The position numbers were made by a program, and so were the translations under genes. A stretch of DNA of 64,000 nt from Bog-473 sp963809715. Lineage in GTDB: Bacteria; Actinomycetota; Acidimicrobiia; Acidimicrobiales; RAAP-2. The DNA is taken from the NCBI GenBank assembly GCA_963809715.1, contig CAWEKO010000006.1:434001-498000 (forward strand). The letters run 5' to 3'. This document shows positions 23,785 through 31,664 of this stretch, one piece after another; position 1 is the stretch's first letter; every line of letters begins with the position of its first letter. The notes below the pieces were generated by a model. It saw nothing but the letters and a program-made list of their open reading frames with translations. It had not been told where the DNA came from and ran no database searches.

Positions 23785-25193
23785 GCGTCGCTGTCCTCGG
23801 GTTCGTCGTTGAGCACGGGTAGGTGCAGCACGAGGCGAGCCCCGCCCTGCGGCGACGTCTCGACATGGACACCGCCGTCCATCAGACGCATGTGCTCGGC
23901 CACCAAAGCCAAGCCGAGCCCGCTGCCGGTCCCGGTCCCGCGTCGTCCCGCGGCCGAGCCCCGGTAGAAGCGCTCGAAGACCTTGGTGCGTTCCGCCGGG
24001 TCGATGCCCGGACCGGCGTCGTCCACCGTGACCACGACCTGTTCGTCGCCCAAGGGACCGACCGCGATCTCCCGGACCCCGCCGCCGTAGTTGGCTGCGT
24101 TCTCCATCAGGTTCACCATGACCCGTTCGAAGCGCCGCTTGTCGACCCCGACGTGGCGGCCCCGCACGGCGGGGTCGATGCGCACCGACGGCACGCCGGC
24201 ATGCCCGTTCAGGTTGCGGGCGCCGGCCTCGACCGAGCGTTGCACCAGCTCGGCGACGTCGACCTCTTCGAGGAAGACGTCGCTCGAGCCCGCGTCGACC
24301 CGCGACATCTCGAGCAGGTCGCTGACCATCCGCTGGAAACGGCGCAGGTCCTCGCCCAGCAGCTCCAGCGCCCGTCGTGAACGCGGGGCGAGGTGGTCCT
24401 GCTCCGCCTCGAGGACCTCGAGCGACGCCGCCAAGGTGGTCAGGGGCGAGCGCAGCTCGTGGCTCACGTCGGAGTTGAAGCGCGCCTCCCGCTCAATTCG
24501 CACCTGAAGCTGATCCACCATGGCGTTGAACGAGTTGGTCAGTCCCTCGAGGTCGGGGTCGCTCGCGTCGGGGTCGAGCCGGGTGTCGAGCTCGCCTCCT
24601 GCGATGGCGCCGGCGGCCCGCGACACGTCGGCCAGGGGCCGCAGCAGCCGGGTGCTGGCGAAGCGGCCCAGGCCGGTGCCGAGCAGCGTGGTGATGATGC
24701 CGGCGACGAAGAGGGTGATGCCCAGGACGCGCAGCGTGTGATCGAGGTCGGACAGGCCGAAGACCTCGAAGTAGTAGGCCTTGACCGACGGGATGGGCAC
24801 GCCGACGTCGATCTCGGCCGTTCCGTCGGCAGTGCGGAAGGTCTGGGTGGCCGCGTTCCCGGCTACCACGTCGCGGCGGAGCGCCCGGGGGATGGACGAG
24901 GCGCTCACCGAGAGCGACGATGCGTAGGACTTGCCCTGGTGGAAGAGCACGGAGTGGGCGTCCGACCCGGCGTCGATGTTGGCCAGCAGCGTGACGTATT
25001 GGTGGTCCCCGGATTGGAGGGAGTTGCGCACCACGCTGGCGTTGGCAAAGGCCTGATGCTGCGCCGCCGTCTCGCGCCCGGCGAGCAGGAAGTGCCGGGT
25101 CGTGAAGTAGGAGATGCCGCCCATCAGGATGGAGAGCAGCAGGGCGCCGAGCCCGAAGACGGCCGTGATCCGGGCACCGATGCCCAGTCGCAT
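23781..25193 (-). CDS. mtrB: MtrB-like sensor histidine kinase
   Basis: A 470-residue kinase. The first transmembrane helix (ITAVFGLGALLLSILMGGI) is followed by an extracytoplasmic sensor region (about residues 35-155), a second helix (LGITLFVAGIITTLLGTG), a HAMP domain, and HisKA with phospho-acceptor H245 in NSDVSHELRSPL. The HATPase shows N-box NLMENAANYG, G1 DDAGPGID and G2 GTGTGSGLGLAL. Closest in layout to MtrB, which responds to cell-wall or osmotic state. The response regulator gene ends 1 bp upstream and the lipoprotein gene overlaps downstream. Confidence 0.88.
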   Translation of the reverse strand: MRLGIGARITAVFGLGALLLSILMGGISYFTTRHFLLAGRETAAQHQAFANASVVRNSLQSGDHQYVTLLANIDAGSDAHSVLFHQGKSYASSLSVSASSIPRALRRDVVAGNAATQTFRTADGTAEIDVGVPIPSVKAYYFEVFGLSDLDHTLRVLGITLFVAGIITTLLGTGLGRFASTRLLRPLADVSRAAGAIAGGELDTRLDPDASDPDLEGLTNSFNAMVDQLQVRIEREARFNSDVSHELRSPLTTLAASLEVLEAEQDHLAPRSRRALELLGEDLRRFQRMVSDLLEMSRVDAGSSDVFLEEVDVAELVQRSVEAGARNLNGHAGVPSVRIDPAVRGRHVGVDKRRFERVMVNLMENAANYGGGVREIAVGPLGDEQVVVTVDDAGPGIDPAERTKVFERFYRGSAAGRRGTGTGSGLGLALVAEHMRLMDGGVHVETSPQGGARLVLHLPVLNDEPEDSDA

Positions 25194-25194
25194 G

Positions 25195-25878
25195 TCAGGG
25201 CACCAGCTTGTAGCCCATGCCCCTCACGGTGAGTATGTGCTGGGGCACGGCGGGGTCCGCCTCCACCTTGGTGCGCAAGCGCCGGATGTGGACGTCGACC
25301 AGCCGGCCGTCGCCGAAGTAGTCGTAGCCCCACACCCGGTCGAGCAACTGCTCGCGGCTGAGCACCTTGTTGGGGCTCGCTGCGAGTTCGCACAGCAGGC
25401 GGAACTCGGTGCGGGTGCAATGGACCTCCTCGCCGTTGAGCCGGCGCAGCACGCCCTGCTCGGGCAGCAGTTGCAGGTCCCCGAAGGTGAGCGCGCCAGG
25501 CTCCTCCTCGGCCGGGCGGGCCCGGCGCAGGAGGGCGCGGATGCGGGCCGCCAGCTCCTTGGCGACGAAGGGCTTGGTGACGTAGTCGTCGGCCCCGGCC
25601 TCGAGCCCGGCCACCACGTCGTGGGTGTCCGCCCGCGCCGTCACGATGATGATGGGGACCGCGCTGTTGCGGCGAAGCGCCCGGCAGCACTCGAAGCCGT
25701 CCATGCCGGGCAGCATGAGGTCGATCAGCGCGACGTCGGTGGGTGCCTCGGCGAAGAGATCCAATCCCTCCTCACCGCTGGCGGCGTCCTTTACCTCGTA
25801 GCCCTCGCCCTCCAAGGCGAGCCGCATGGAGGAGCGAATGCGCTCATCGTCCTCGACGACCAGGATTCGTCCGCTCAC
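25195..25878 (-). CDS. mtrA: MtrA-like OmpR-family response regulator
   Basis: A 227-residue regulator starting at GTG 25878, with GGAGGC as Shine-Dalgarno 5 nt upstream. The receiver domain shows acidic E9/D10/D11, the phosphorylated D53 in LIDLMLPGMDGF, and the conserved Lys in YVTKPF. The winged-helix output domain follows (CTRTEFRLLCELA, VLSREQLLDRVWGYDYFGD, DVHIRRLRTKVE, VRGMGYKL), which is very close to MtrA. MtrA controls cell division and wall genes in actinobacteria. Only 10 bp separate it from the upstream binding-protein gene. Confidence 0.9.
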   Translation of the reverse strand: MSGRILVVEDDERIRSSMRLALEGEGYEVKDAASGEEGLDLFAEAPTDVALIDLMLPGMDGFECCRALRRNSAVPIIIVTARADTHDVVAGLEAGADDYVTKPFVAKELAARIRALLRRARPAEEEPGALTFGDLQLLPEQGVLRRLNGEEVHCTRTEFRLLCELAASPNKVLSREQLLDRVWGYDYFGDGRLVDVHIRRLRTKVEADPAVPQHILTVRGMGYKLVP

Positions 25879-25888
25879 GTGCCTCCAG

Positions 25889-27544
25889 CTAACCGATCCA
25901 GATCTGGGTGGGCCAGATGGATCCTCCGATCAGCCCGAAAGCATTCTGCCCCGCCGGCGAGGTGGGGTTGTTGAAGTTCTGCACGTTCGGCTTGCCGACC
26001 ACGGCCCAGATGGCCCGGTCGGTCCACAGATAGGGCAGGTCGACGGCCAGGCGCTTGTTGACCGTCTTGTAGGCGCTGTTGCGCACGGAAGCCTCGGTGG
26101 TGGAGCGGCCGGCCAGCAGGGCCGTCTCGATCTGGGGGTCCGCGTTGCGGGCCATGTTGATGGACAGGGAGCCCGAGCTGACCGTGGTGGTGCTCCAGAA
26201 GATGTAGTTGAGATCCGGGTTGACGGCGCCGAACTGGCGCCAGGCCAGCGCCTGGTAGGTGCCGGCCAGGGCCTTGTTGATGTCGTCGTTCTGCTGGACG
26301 ATGGTGCCCTTGACCTGGAACCCGATCTGCTGCCAGGCCTGCTGGATGTACTCCTGGGCCCTGATGGCGGCCGGCGTGTTGGTGGTGCCGAAGGTGAAGC
26401 TGACGGGTCCACCCAGCTGCTTCTCGGCCGCCTTGACCAGTTTGGCGGCCTCCGAGGGGTTGTAGGCCGGATACCCCGTGGTCGAGAAGTAGGGGGAGCC
26501 GGGCGTGAAGAGGCCGGTGCTCACGGGAAGCACGTTGTCGTCGATCACCTTGGCGTACTGCTTGCGGTTGATGGCCATGGCCGCGGCCCGGCGGACGTTG
26601 GCATTGTTGAACGGCGCCTTGAGGGTGTTGAGCTGGACACAGTTCATGTCGGGCTGGCCGGCCACCTTTCCCGAGTCGTCCACGTACGAGTAGCTCTTGT
26701 TGCCCCGGAACTGGGTGATCACTTGCGGTGTGTCGGTGATCATGAGGTCGATCGTGCCCGACTTGAGCGCCTCGGACCGGGCCGACTCGTCGGGGATCGG
26801 CTTGAAGGTGATCTGCGACAGGTAGGGCAGGCCGGGTCGCCAGTAGTGCGGGTTGGCCGTCGCCGTGAAGTGGTCGTTGGGGATCCACTGCTTGAACACG
26901 AACGGACCGGTGCCCACGGGCTGGCTCGTCCCGTTCGGGTTGGCCAGCATGGACGGCGCCACCGGGTAGGCGATCTGCCCGCCGATCCCGCCGGCCAGGT
27001 AATAAGGGAAGGGCACCCAGGGCTTCGAGAACGTGATGGCCACGGCGAGCGGGCCGGTCTGGGTGATCGACACGAGGGTCGGGTTGATCACGATGCCGGT
27101 GAGGACGGACTTGGCGTGGGCCTGGAAGTTCGCCAGGAGCGCGGCCCCGTTGCAGGGCGTGCCGTCATGGAAGAGCAGGTTGGGCCGCAGGGTGATGGTA
27201 AAGGTCGTGTAGGTCGAGTTGGGGACCACCGACTGGGCCAGGTAGGGGGCCCAGTTGCCGTTGGCCAGCACGATGGTCAGCGGGTCGAAGACAGTGCGGG
27301 CGTACATGACGCCGACTTCGTCGAAACGAGCCGTGGTGGGCAGGAAGCCGGACTCCTCGGCGTCGACGCCGAAGACCAACGCGCCGCCCTTCTTCGGCTT
27401 CTTCGTGCTCACACCGTTGCGCCCGGGCCCGTTGGTGGCGGCACCGGCCATGTCGTCCCACCCCAGTGCGGACACCCCGGCGAGGCCTGCTGCGCCTGCC
27501 GCACCACTGGCCAGCAGCGTGCGGCGATCGAATCTCGAGACCAT
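25889..27544 (-). CDS. ABC transporter solute-binding protein, peptide/nickel family 5
   Basis: A 551-residue protein with a Tat-type signal (RFDRRTLLASGAAGAAGLAG). The mature part matches family 5 binding proteins: FDPLTIVLANGNWAPYLAQS, the LRPNLLFHDGTP segment, VGTGPFVFKQW, FNNANVRRAAAMAINRKQYA and a C-terminal LPYLWTDRAIWAV. These bind oligopeptides, dipeptides or nickel complexes for ABC import. No permease or ATPase gene is nearby, so it is an orphan here, standing directly upstream of mtrA with a 10-bp gap. It may work with a transporter elsewhere or act in sensing. Confidence 0.88.
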   Translation of the reverse strand: MVSRFDRRTLLASGAAGAAGLAGVSALGWDDMAGAATNGPGRNGVSTKKPKKGGALVFGVDAEESGFLPTTARFDEVGVMYARTVFDPLTIVLANGNWAPYLAQSVVPNSTYTTFTITLRPNLLFHDGTPCNGAALLANFQAHAKSVLTGIVINPTLVSITQTGPLAVAITFSKPWVPFPYYLAGGIGGQIAYPVAPSMLANPNGTSQPVGTGPFVFKQWIPNDHFTATANPHYWRPGLPYLSQITFKPIPDESARSEALKSGTIDLMITDTPQVITQFRGNKSYSYVDDSGKVAGQPDMNCVQLNTLKAPFNNANVRRAAAMAINRKQYAKVIDDNVLPVSTGLFTPGSPYFSTTGYPAYNPSEAAKLVKAAEKQLGGPVSFTFGTTNTPAAIRAQEYIQQAWQQIGFQVKGTIVQQNDDINKALAGTYQALAWRQFGAVNPDLNYIFWSTTTVSSGSLSINMARNADPQIETALLAGRSTTEASVRNSAYKTVNKRLAVDLPYLWTDRAIWAVVGKPNVQNFNNPTSPAGQNAFGLIGGSIWPTQIWIG

Positions 27545-27654
27545 GACCGTCCTCCATTTCTCGAAGACTGTTCCCGAACCCAGCGGACCCCCCGTGCGTT
27601 CCCAGGCGACGTTAGTGCCCTGGCCGGCCCGAATGCGGGCAGTAGCGTTGCCCC
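27545..27654. promoter_or_regulatory. Divergent intergenic region (binding-protein gene / xerC)
   Basis: The 110 bp hold a Shine-Dalgarno GGAGGA on the minus strand just before ATG 27544, and on the plus strand TAGCGT at 27643-27648, 6 nt before GTG 27655, so xerC is probably leaderless while the binding-protein gene has a leader. No operator palindrome was found. Confidence 0.4.
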
Positions 27655-28515
27655 GTGCCTGCCGATTGGGACCTGCCCGGCTTCGAGGCCTGGCTGGGCG
27701 GCCGCTCTCCCGCCACCCAGAAGGCCTACGTGGGCGACGTGCGCGGCTTCGCAGACTTCATGGGCCGGATGGAGATCGACGGTCCCGCCGGGGTCGAGCG
27801 CCTCCACCTGCGCCGCTACCTGGCCTCGCTCGGGACCCGCAAGCTGGCCCGGGCCACCATCGCCCGCAAGGCGGCGGCGCTGCGCTCCTACTTCTCCTGG
27901 CTCACCAGGCAGGGTCGTCTCCCCGAAGACCCGGCCCGCTCGCTGCGGGCTCCCACGGGGGGAGGACGCCTGCCCCGCGTGCTCTCGGGCGGCGAGGTCT
28001 CGACGCTGCTCGACTCGTCCGCCGAGACGCCCCTGGAGCGGCGCGACCTGGCTGTGCTCGAGTTGCTCTACGCAGCCGGCCTCCGGGTCTCGGAGCTGTG
28101 TGGCCTCGACCGCGGTGACATCGACCTGCACCAGCGCACGGTCACGGTCCTGGGGAAAGGGTCCAAGCAGCGCCGGGTCCCGATCCACGACACCGCGGTC
28201 GCCGCCCTGGCGGCCTGGCTCGAGCATGGGCGCGACGACATGGCGGGCCCGCCCGAGGCCGCCTTCGTGAACCAGCGCCGGGCACGCCTCGGACCTCGTG
28301 ACGTGCGCCGCATCCTCGACCGCCGGGCCGCCTCACCCACCCACCCGCACGCCCTCCGCCACACCTACGCCACCCATCTCCTCGACGGTGGCGCCGACCT
28401 GCGGGTGGTGCAGGAGCTCCTGGGCCACTCCAGCCTGGCCACCACCCAGATCTACACACACGTGAGCAAGGAACGCCTGCGCGGCGTGTACGAGGGGACG
28501 CACCCTCGGGCGTAG
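27655..28515 (+). CDS. xerC: Tyrosine recombinase XerC
   Basis: A 286-residue recombinase starting at GTG 27655. The N-terminal SAM-like DNA-binding domain occupies about residues 1-90. The catalytic residues are present: Arg in AAGLRVSELCGL, Lys in GKGSKQRRVP, HxxR in PHALRHTYATHLL, His in LGHSSLATTQ and the nucleophile Y267 in QIYTHVS. Length and sequence fit the chromosomal dimer-resolution XerC rather than a phage integrase. It stands upstream of rpsB, a conserved neighbourhood. Confidence 0.92.
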   Translation: MPADWDLPGFEAWLGGRSPATQKAYVGDVRGFADFMGRMEIDGPAGVERLHLRRYLASLGTRKLARATIARKAAALRSYFSWLTRQGRLPEDPARSLRAPTGGGRLPRVLSGGEVSTLLDSSAETPLERRDLAVLELLYAAGLRVSELCGLDRGDIDLHQRTVTVLGKGSKQRRVPIHDTAVAALAAWLEHGRDDMAGPPEAAFVNQRRARLGPRDVRRILDRRAASPTHPHALRHTYATHLLDGGADLRVVQELLGHSSLATTQIYTHVSKERLRGVYEGTHPRA

Positions 28516-28655
28516 GGCCGGCCGAGCGGCTAACCTGGTCCGGCCCGCCGCCCGGTGGGCGAGCATCACCAACCAACATCACCTGTCGCGTTCCACGGTC
28601 GCCGGCCCCGGTCGGCGCTGCGCCAGGGGAGAAACCGACTGGAGGAATGCACACT
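28516..28655 (+). promoter_or_regulatory. rpsB promoter and long 5' leader
   Basis: TAACCT at 28531-28536 is a likely -10 box, giving a leader of about 110 nt before rpsB. The leader contains GC-rich inverted repeats (GCCCGCC...GGTGGGC around 28543-28560, and CGCCG...CGGCG around 28599-28618) and ends in the Shine-Dalgarno GGAGGA at 28641-28646. S2 operons are autoregulated by S2 through leader RNA in other bacteria; whether this leader does so is inference. Confidence 0.4.
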
Positions 28656-29474
28656 ATGGCCGTCGTTTCCATGCGACAGCTTCTGGAGGCCGGGGTTCAC
28701 TTCGGCCACCAGACGCGACGGTGGAACCCGAAGATGAAGCGCTTCATTCTTGGCGAGCGCAACGGGATCTACCTGATCGACCTGCGCAAGACGCTCACCG
28801 GCATCGAGTCCGCCTACACCTACGTACGCGACCTGGTGGCCGACGGGGGCACCGTCCTCTTCGTGGGGACCAAGAAGCAGACCCAGGGCCCGGTTGCCGA
28901 GTACGCCGAGGCCTGCGGCATGCCCTACGTCAACCAGCGCTGGCTGGGCGGCATGCTCACCAACTTCGCCACCGTGTCGGGGCGGGTGAAGCGCATGCAG
29001 GAGCTGCGGGCCATGCAGGCCGCCGGCGACTTCGAAGGCATGCCCAAGCGTGAGGCCCTCCAGCACACCCGCGAGCTCGAGAAGCTGAGCCGGAACCTGG
29101 GCGGCATCGCCGACCTGGACCGGCTGCCGAGCGCCGTCTTCGTGATCGACACCAAGAAGGAGCACATCGCGGTGACCGAGGCGCGCAAGCTCGGGCTGCC
29201 CGTGGTGGCCGTGGTCGACACCAACTGCGACCCCGACGTCATCGACTACGTGATCCCCGGCAACGACGACGCCATCCGCTCCGGTTCGCTCATGTGCCGG
29301 GTGATCGCCGATGCCGTGGTCGAGGGCCGTTTCATCGCCGAGCACCGGCGTCGGGCCGCGCCGGCCCCGTCCGAGGAGGGCGGCTCGCCCACGCCCCGGC
29401 CTCGCCGGGCTCACCCCACTCCCACTCCCACTCCACGTCCACCCCTACCCCTCCAACCCCCGCCGAGCCCGTAG
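28656..29474 (+). CDS. rpsB: 30S ribosomal protein S2
   Basis: A 272-residue protein starting at ATG 28656, 9 nt after GGAGGA; ATG 28647 in the same frame is too close to that site. The core is standard S2: MRQLLEAGVHFGHQTRRWNP, YVNQRWLGGMLTNF, PSAVFVIDTKKEHIAVTEA and VVDTNCDPDVIDYVIPGNDD. The C-terminal tail after about residue 228 is low complexity (PTPRPRRAHPTPTPTPRPP). The DNA there carries three copies of CCCACT, and the +2 frame reads out a more natural end (AEPVEVA then TGA at 29483-29485), so the tail may be altered by an indel. Confidence 0.95.
   Translation: MAVVSMRQLLEAGVHFGHQTRRWNPKMKRFILGERNGIYLIDLRKTLTGIESAYTYVRDLVADGGTVLFVGTKKQTQGPVAEYAEACGMPYVNQRWLGGMLTNFATVSGRVKRMQELRAMQAAGDFEGMPKREALQHTRELEKLSRNLGGIADLDRLPSAVFVIDTKKEHIAVTEARKLGLPVVAVVDTNCDPDVIDYVIPGNDDAIRSGSLMCRVIADAVVEGRFIAEHRRRAAPAPSEEGGSPTPRPRRAHPTPTPTPRPPLPLQPPPSP
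29415..29432. repeat. CCCACT hexamer x3 in the rpsB tail
   Basis: Three perfect tandem copies of CCCACT followed by more CCACC/CCCCT repeats. The unit is a multiple of three, so copy-number change keeps frame, but the flanking homopolymeric C runs are prone to frame-changing slips. Confidence 0.8.
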
Positions 29475-29488
29475 AGGTCGCCTGAACC

Positions 29489-30283
29489 ATGCCCACGTAC
29501 ACCGCCAAGGACGTTGCCACCCTGCGCCAGATGACCGGCGCCGGCATGCTCGACTGCAAGAACGCGCTCGAGGAGGCCAACGGCGACTTGGAGGAGGCAG
29601 CACAGATCCTGCGCCTCAAGGGCCTGTCCGGCGCCGCCAAGAGGTCCGACCGGGAGGCCTCGGAGGGAGCCGCCGCCGCCGTGCGCTCGGGCGACGCCGC
29701 GGCTGTGGTCGAGCTGCGCTGCGAGACCGATTTCGTGGCCAAGTCCGACGAATTCGTGGCGCTGACCGACGAGCTGGCCGCGGTGGTTGCGGCCAAGGGC
29801 GAGGACGCCGTCGGCGAGCTCGACCCGGAGATCGAACGCCTGCGCACAACGCTCAAGGAGAACATCTCCGTCGGGCGGGTGCGCCGGCTGGTGGCCGAGT
29901 CCGGCCAGGTGGTCGACACCTACCTGCACCAGCAGGCGGGCCGCGGCGTCAACGCCGTGGCCGTGGTGATCGAAGGCGGCTCCGAAGAGCTGGCCCACGA
30001 CATCGCCGTGCACATCGCGTTCACCAAGCCGACCTACCTCAGCCGCGACGAAGTGCCGCAGGCCGACATCGACGCCGAACGGGCCACCGTGCTCGAGATC
30101 TCACGCAACGAAGGCAAGCCGGAGGCCGCCCTCGACAAAATCGTCGACGGACGGATGAACGGGTGGTTCAAGGATCGCGTCCTGCTCGACCAGGCGTACG
30201 TGAGGGACGAGAAGCAGACGATCACCTCCATGCTCGGCTCGGCTCGGATCGTGGCCTTCGCGCAGGTCGTCATCGGCGCCTGA
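29489..30283 (+). CDS. tsf: Elongation factor Ts
   Basis: A 264-residue nucleotide-exchange factor for EF-Tu. The N-terminal UBA-like domain reads VATLRQMTGAGMLDCKNALE and the core has the EF-Tu contact motif LRCETDFVAKSDEF near residue 76. The domain order and length match the family. It follows rpsB by 14 bp and precedes pyrH by 11 bp, the conserved rpsB-tsf-pyrH-frr order. Confidence 0.96.
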   Translation: MPTYTAKDVATLRQMTGAGMLDCKNALEEANGDLEEAAQILRLKGLSGAAKRSDREASEGAAAAVRSGDAAAVVELRCETDFVAKSDEFVALTDELAAVVAAKGEDAVGELDPEIERLRTTLKENISVGRVRRLVAESGQVVDTYLHQQAGRGVNAVAVVIEGGSEELAHDIAVHIAFTKPTYLSRDEVPQADIDAERATVLEISRNEGKPEAALDKIVDGRMNGWFKDRVLLDQAYVRDEKQTITSMLGSARIVAFAQVVIGA

Positions 30284-30294
30284 CGGCACGGATC

Positions 30295-31014
30295 GTGGGA
30301 GAACCCCGCCGGATCGTCCTCAAGATGTCGGGAGAGGCTCTCGCCTCTGCCGCCTCCGACGAGACCATTGACGCCGCAACGGTCGAGCGCATGGCCAAGG
30401 AGATGGCCCGCGCCATGGAGGGCGGGGGCCTCGAGCTCGCGGTCGTCGTCGGTGGCGGCAACATCTGGCGCGGCACGACCGGCGAGAGTGGCGGCATGGA
30501 CCGCGCCACCTCCGACACCATGGGCATGCTCGGCACGGTCATCAACGCGCTCGCCCTCCAGGACGCGCTCGAGCAGAACGACCAGCCGACACGCGTCCTC
30601 ACGGCGCTCAGCATGCAGGAGGTGGCCGAGCCCTACATCCGGCGCCGGGCCATCCGTCACCTCGAGAAAGGTCGCATCGTCGTCCTCGCCGCGGGCATGG
30701 GCAACCCCTTCTTCACCACGGACACTCCTGCGGCCCTGCGGGCCGCCGAAATCGGGGCTGAGCTCCTCTGCAAGGGGACCCACTCAGGCGTGGACGGGGT
30801 CTACAGTGCCGACCCCAAGCTGGACCCGACGGCCACCCGCTACGAGGAGATCTCCTTCATGGAGGTCATCAACAAGGATCTGCGGGTGATGGATCTCACC
30901 GCGATCACCTTCTGTAAGGACAACGACCTGCCCATCCGGGTCTTCGACCTGATGAACCCGGGAAACATCCCTCGTGCGCTCAGCGGTGAGCGGATCGGTA
31001 CGCTGGTCCACTGA
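30295..31014 (+). CDS. pyrH: UMP kinase
   Basis: A 239-residue kinase converting UMP to UDP. I start at GTG 30295, which yields MGEPRRIVLKMSGEAL; the frame is open further upstream, but only because it runs antisense to nothing and through tsf in another frame. Motifs: LKMSGEALA, VVVGGGNIWRGTT, MGMLGTVINALALQDALE, the PFFTTDTPAALRA segment and VDGVYSADPKLDP. The stop overlaps the frr start (TGATG). Confidence 0.95.
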   Translation: MGEPRRIVLKMSGEALASAASDETIDAATVERMAKEMARAMEGGGLELAVVVGGGNIWRGTTGESGGMDRATSDTMGMLGTVINALALQDALEQNDQPTRVLTALSMQEVAEPYIRRRAIRHLEKGRIVVLAAGMGNPFFTTDTPAALRAAEIGAELLCKGTHSGVDGVYSADPKLDPTATRYEEISFMEVINKDLRVMDLTAITFCKDNDLPIRVFDLMNPGNIPRALSGERIGTLVH

Positions 31015-31583
31015 TGGACGAGGATCTCGCCGCCCTGGTCAGGGACGACACCAGGGAGAAGATGGTCAAGGCGATCGACCACGTCCGCCACGAGATGGGC
31101 AACGTGCGCACCGGCCGGCCCTCCTCGGCGCTGGTCGAGACGCTCGTGGTCGACTACTTCGGTTCGCCCACGCCGTTGCGCCAGTTGGCCGGGTTCAGCG
31201 TGCCCGACGCCATGCTGCTGGTCATCTCCCCCTACGACAAGGGTTCCCTTGGCGCCATCGAGAAGGCAATCATGACGTCGGATTTGGGGATCAATCCGGC
31301 CAACGACGGTGCCGTGATCCGGCTCGCCTTCCCGCCGCTCACCGAGGAGCGCCGCAAGGAACTGGTCAAGGTCGTGCGCCACAAGGCGGAGGAGGGACGG
31401 GTGGCCGTACGGAACCTGCGGCGGGCGGGCCGCCACGAGCTCGAGTCGCTGCAGAAGGACGGAGAGCTCTCGACCGACCAGCTCGATCGCGTGGAGAAGG
31501 AACTGGAGAAGATCACCCACGAACAGGTTGCGCTCATAGATCAATTGCTCTCCAACAAAGAGCAAGAGTTGCTGCAGGTCTGA
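31014..31583 (+). CDS. frr: Ribosome recycling factor
   Basis: A 189-residue protein, the usual RRF length. It frees ribosomes after termination together with EF-G. The long-helix and hinge motifs are seen: VRHEMGNVRTGRPSSALVET, DAMLLVISPYDKGSL, IRLAFPPLTEERRKELVK and VRNLRRAGRHELE. The ATG overlaps the pyrH stop. Confidence 0.96.
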   Translation: MDEDLAALVRDDTREKMVKAIDHVRHEMGNVRTGRPSSALVETLVVDYFGSPTPLRQLAGFSVPDAMLLVISPYDKGSLGAIEKAIMTSDLGINPANDGAVIRLAFPPLTEERRKELVKVVRHKAEEGRVAVRNLRRAGRHELESLQKDGELSTDQLDRVEKELEKITHEQVALIDQLLSNKEQELLQV

Positions 31584-31664
31584 CATGCCCGACGACACCA
31601 ACGAGTACGAAGAGCTCGACGCGTTCTGGGGCTCGGCGATCCCAAGCCCGAGAACGGAGGAGAA

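Noticed and set aside
27562..27573. CGAAGACTGTTC as a second LexA box upstream of the binding-protein gene
   Set aside because: It departs from the CGAAC-N4-GTTCG palindrome in both spacing and half-site.
29311..30294. Upstream extension of the pyrH frame to 29311
   Set aside because: It runs through rpsB and tsf in another frame and gives Arg/Gly-rich sequence; UMP kinase begins at about 30295.
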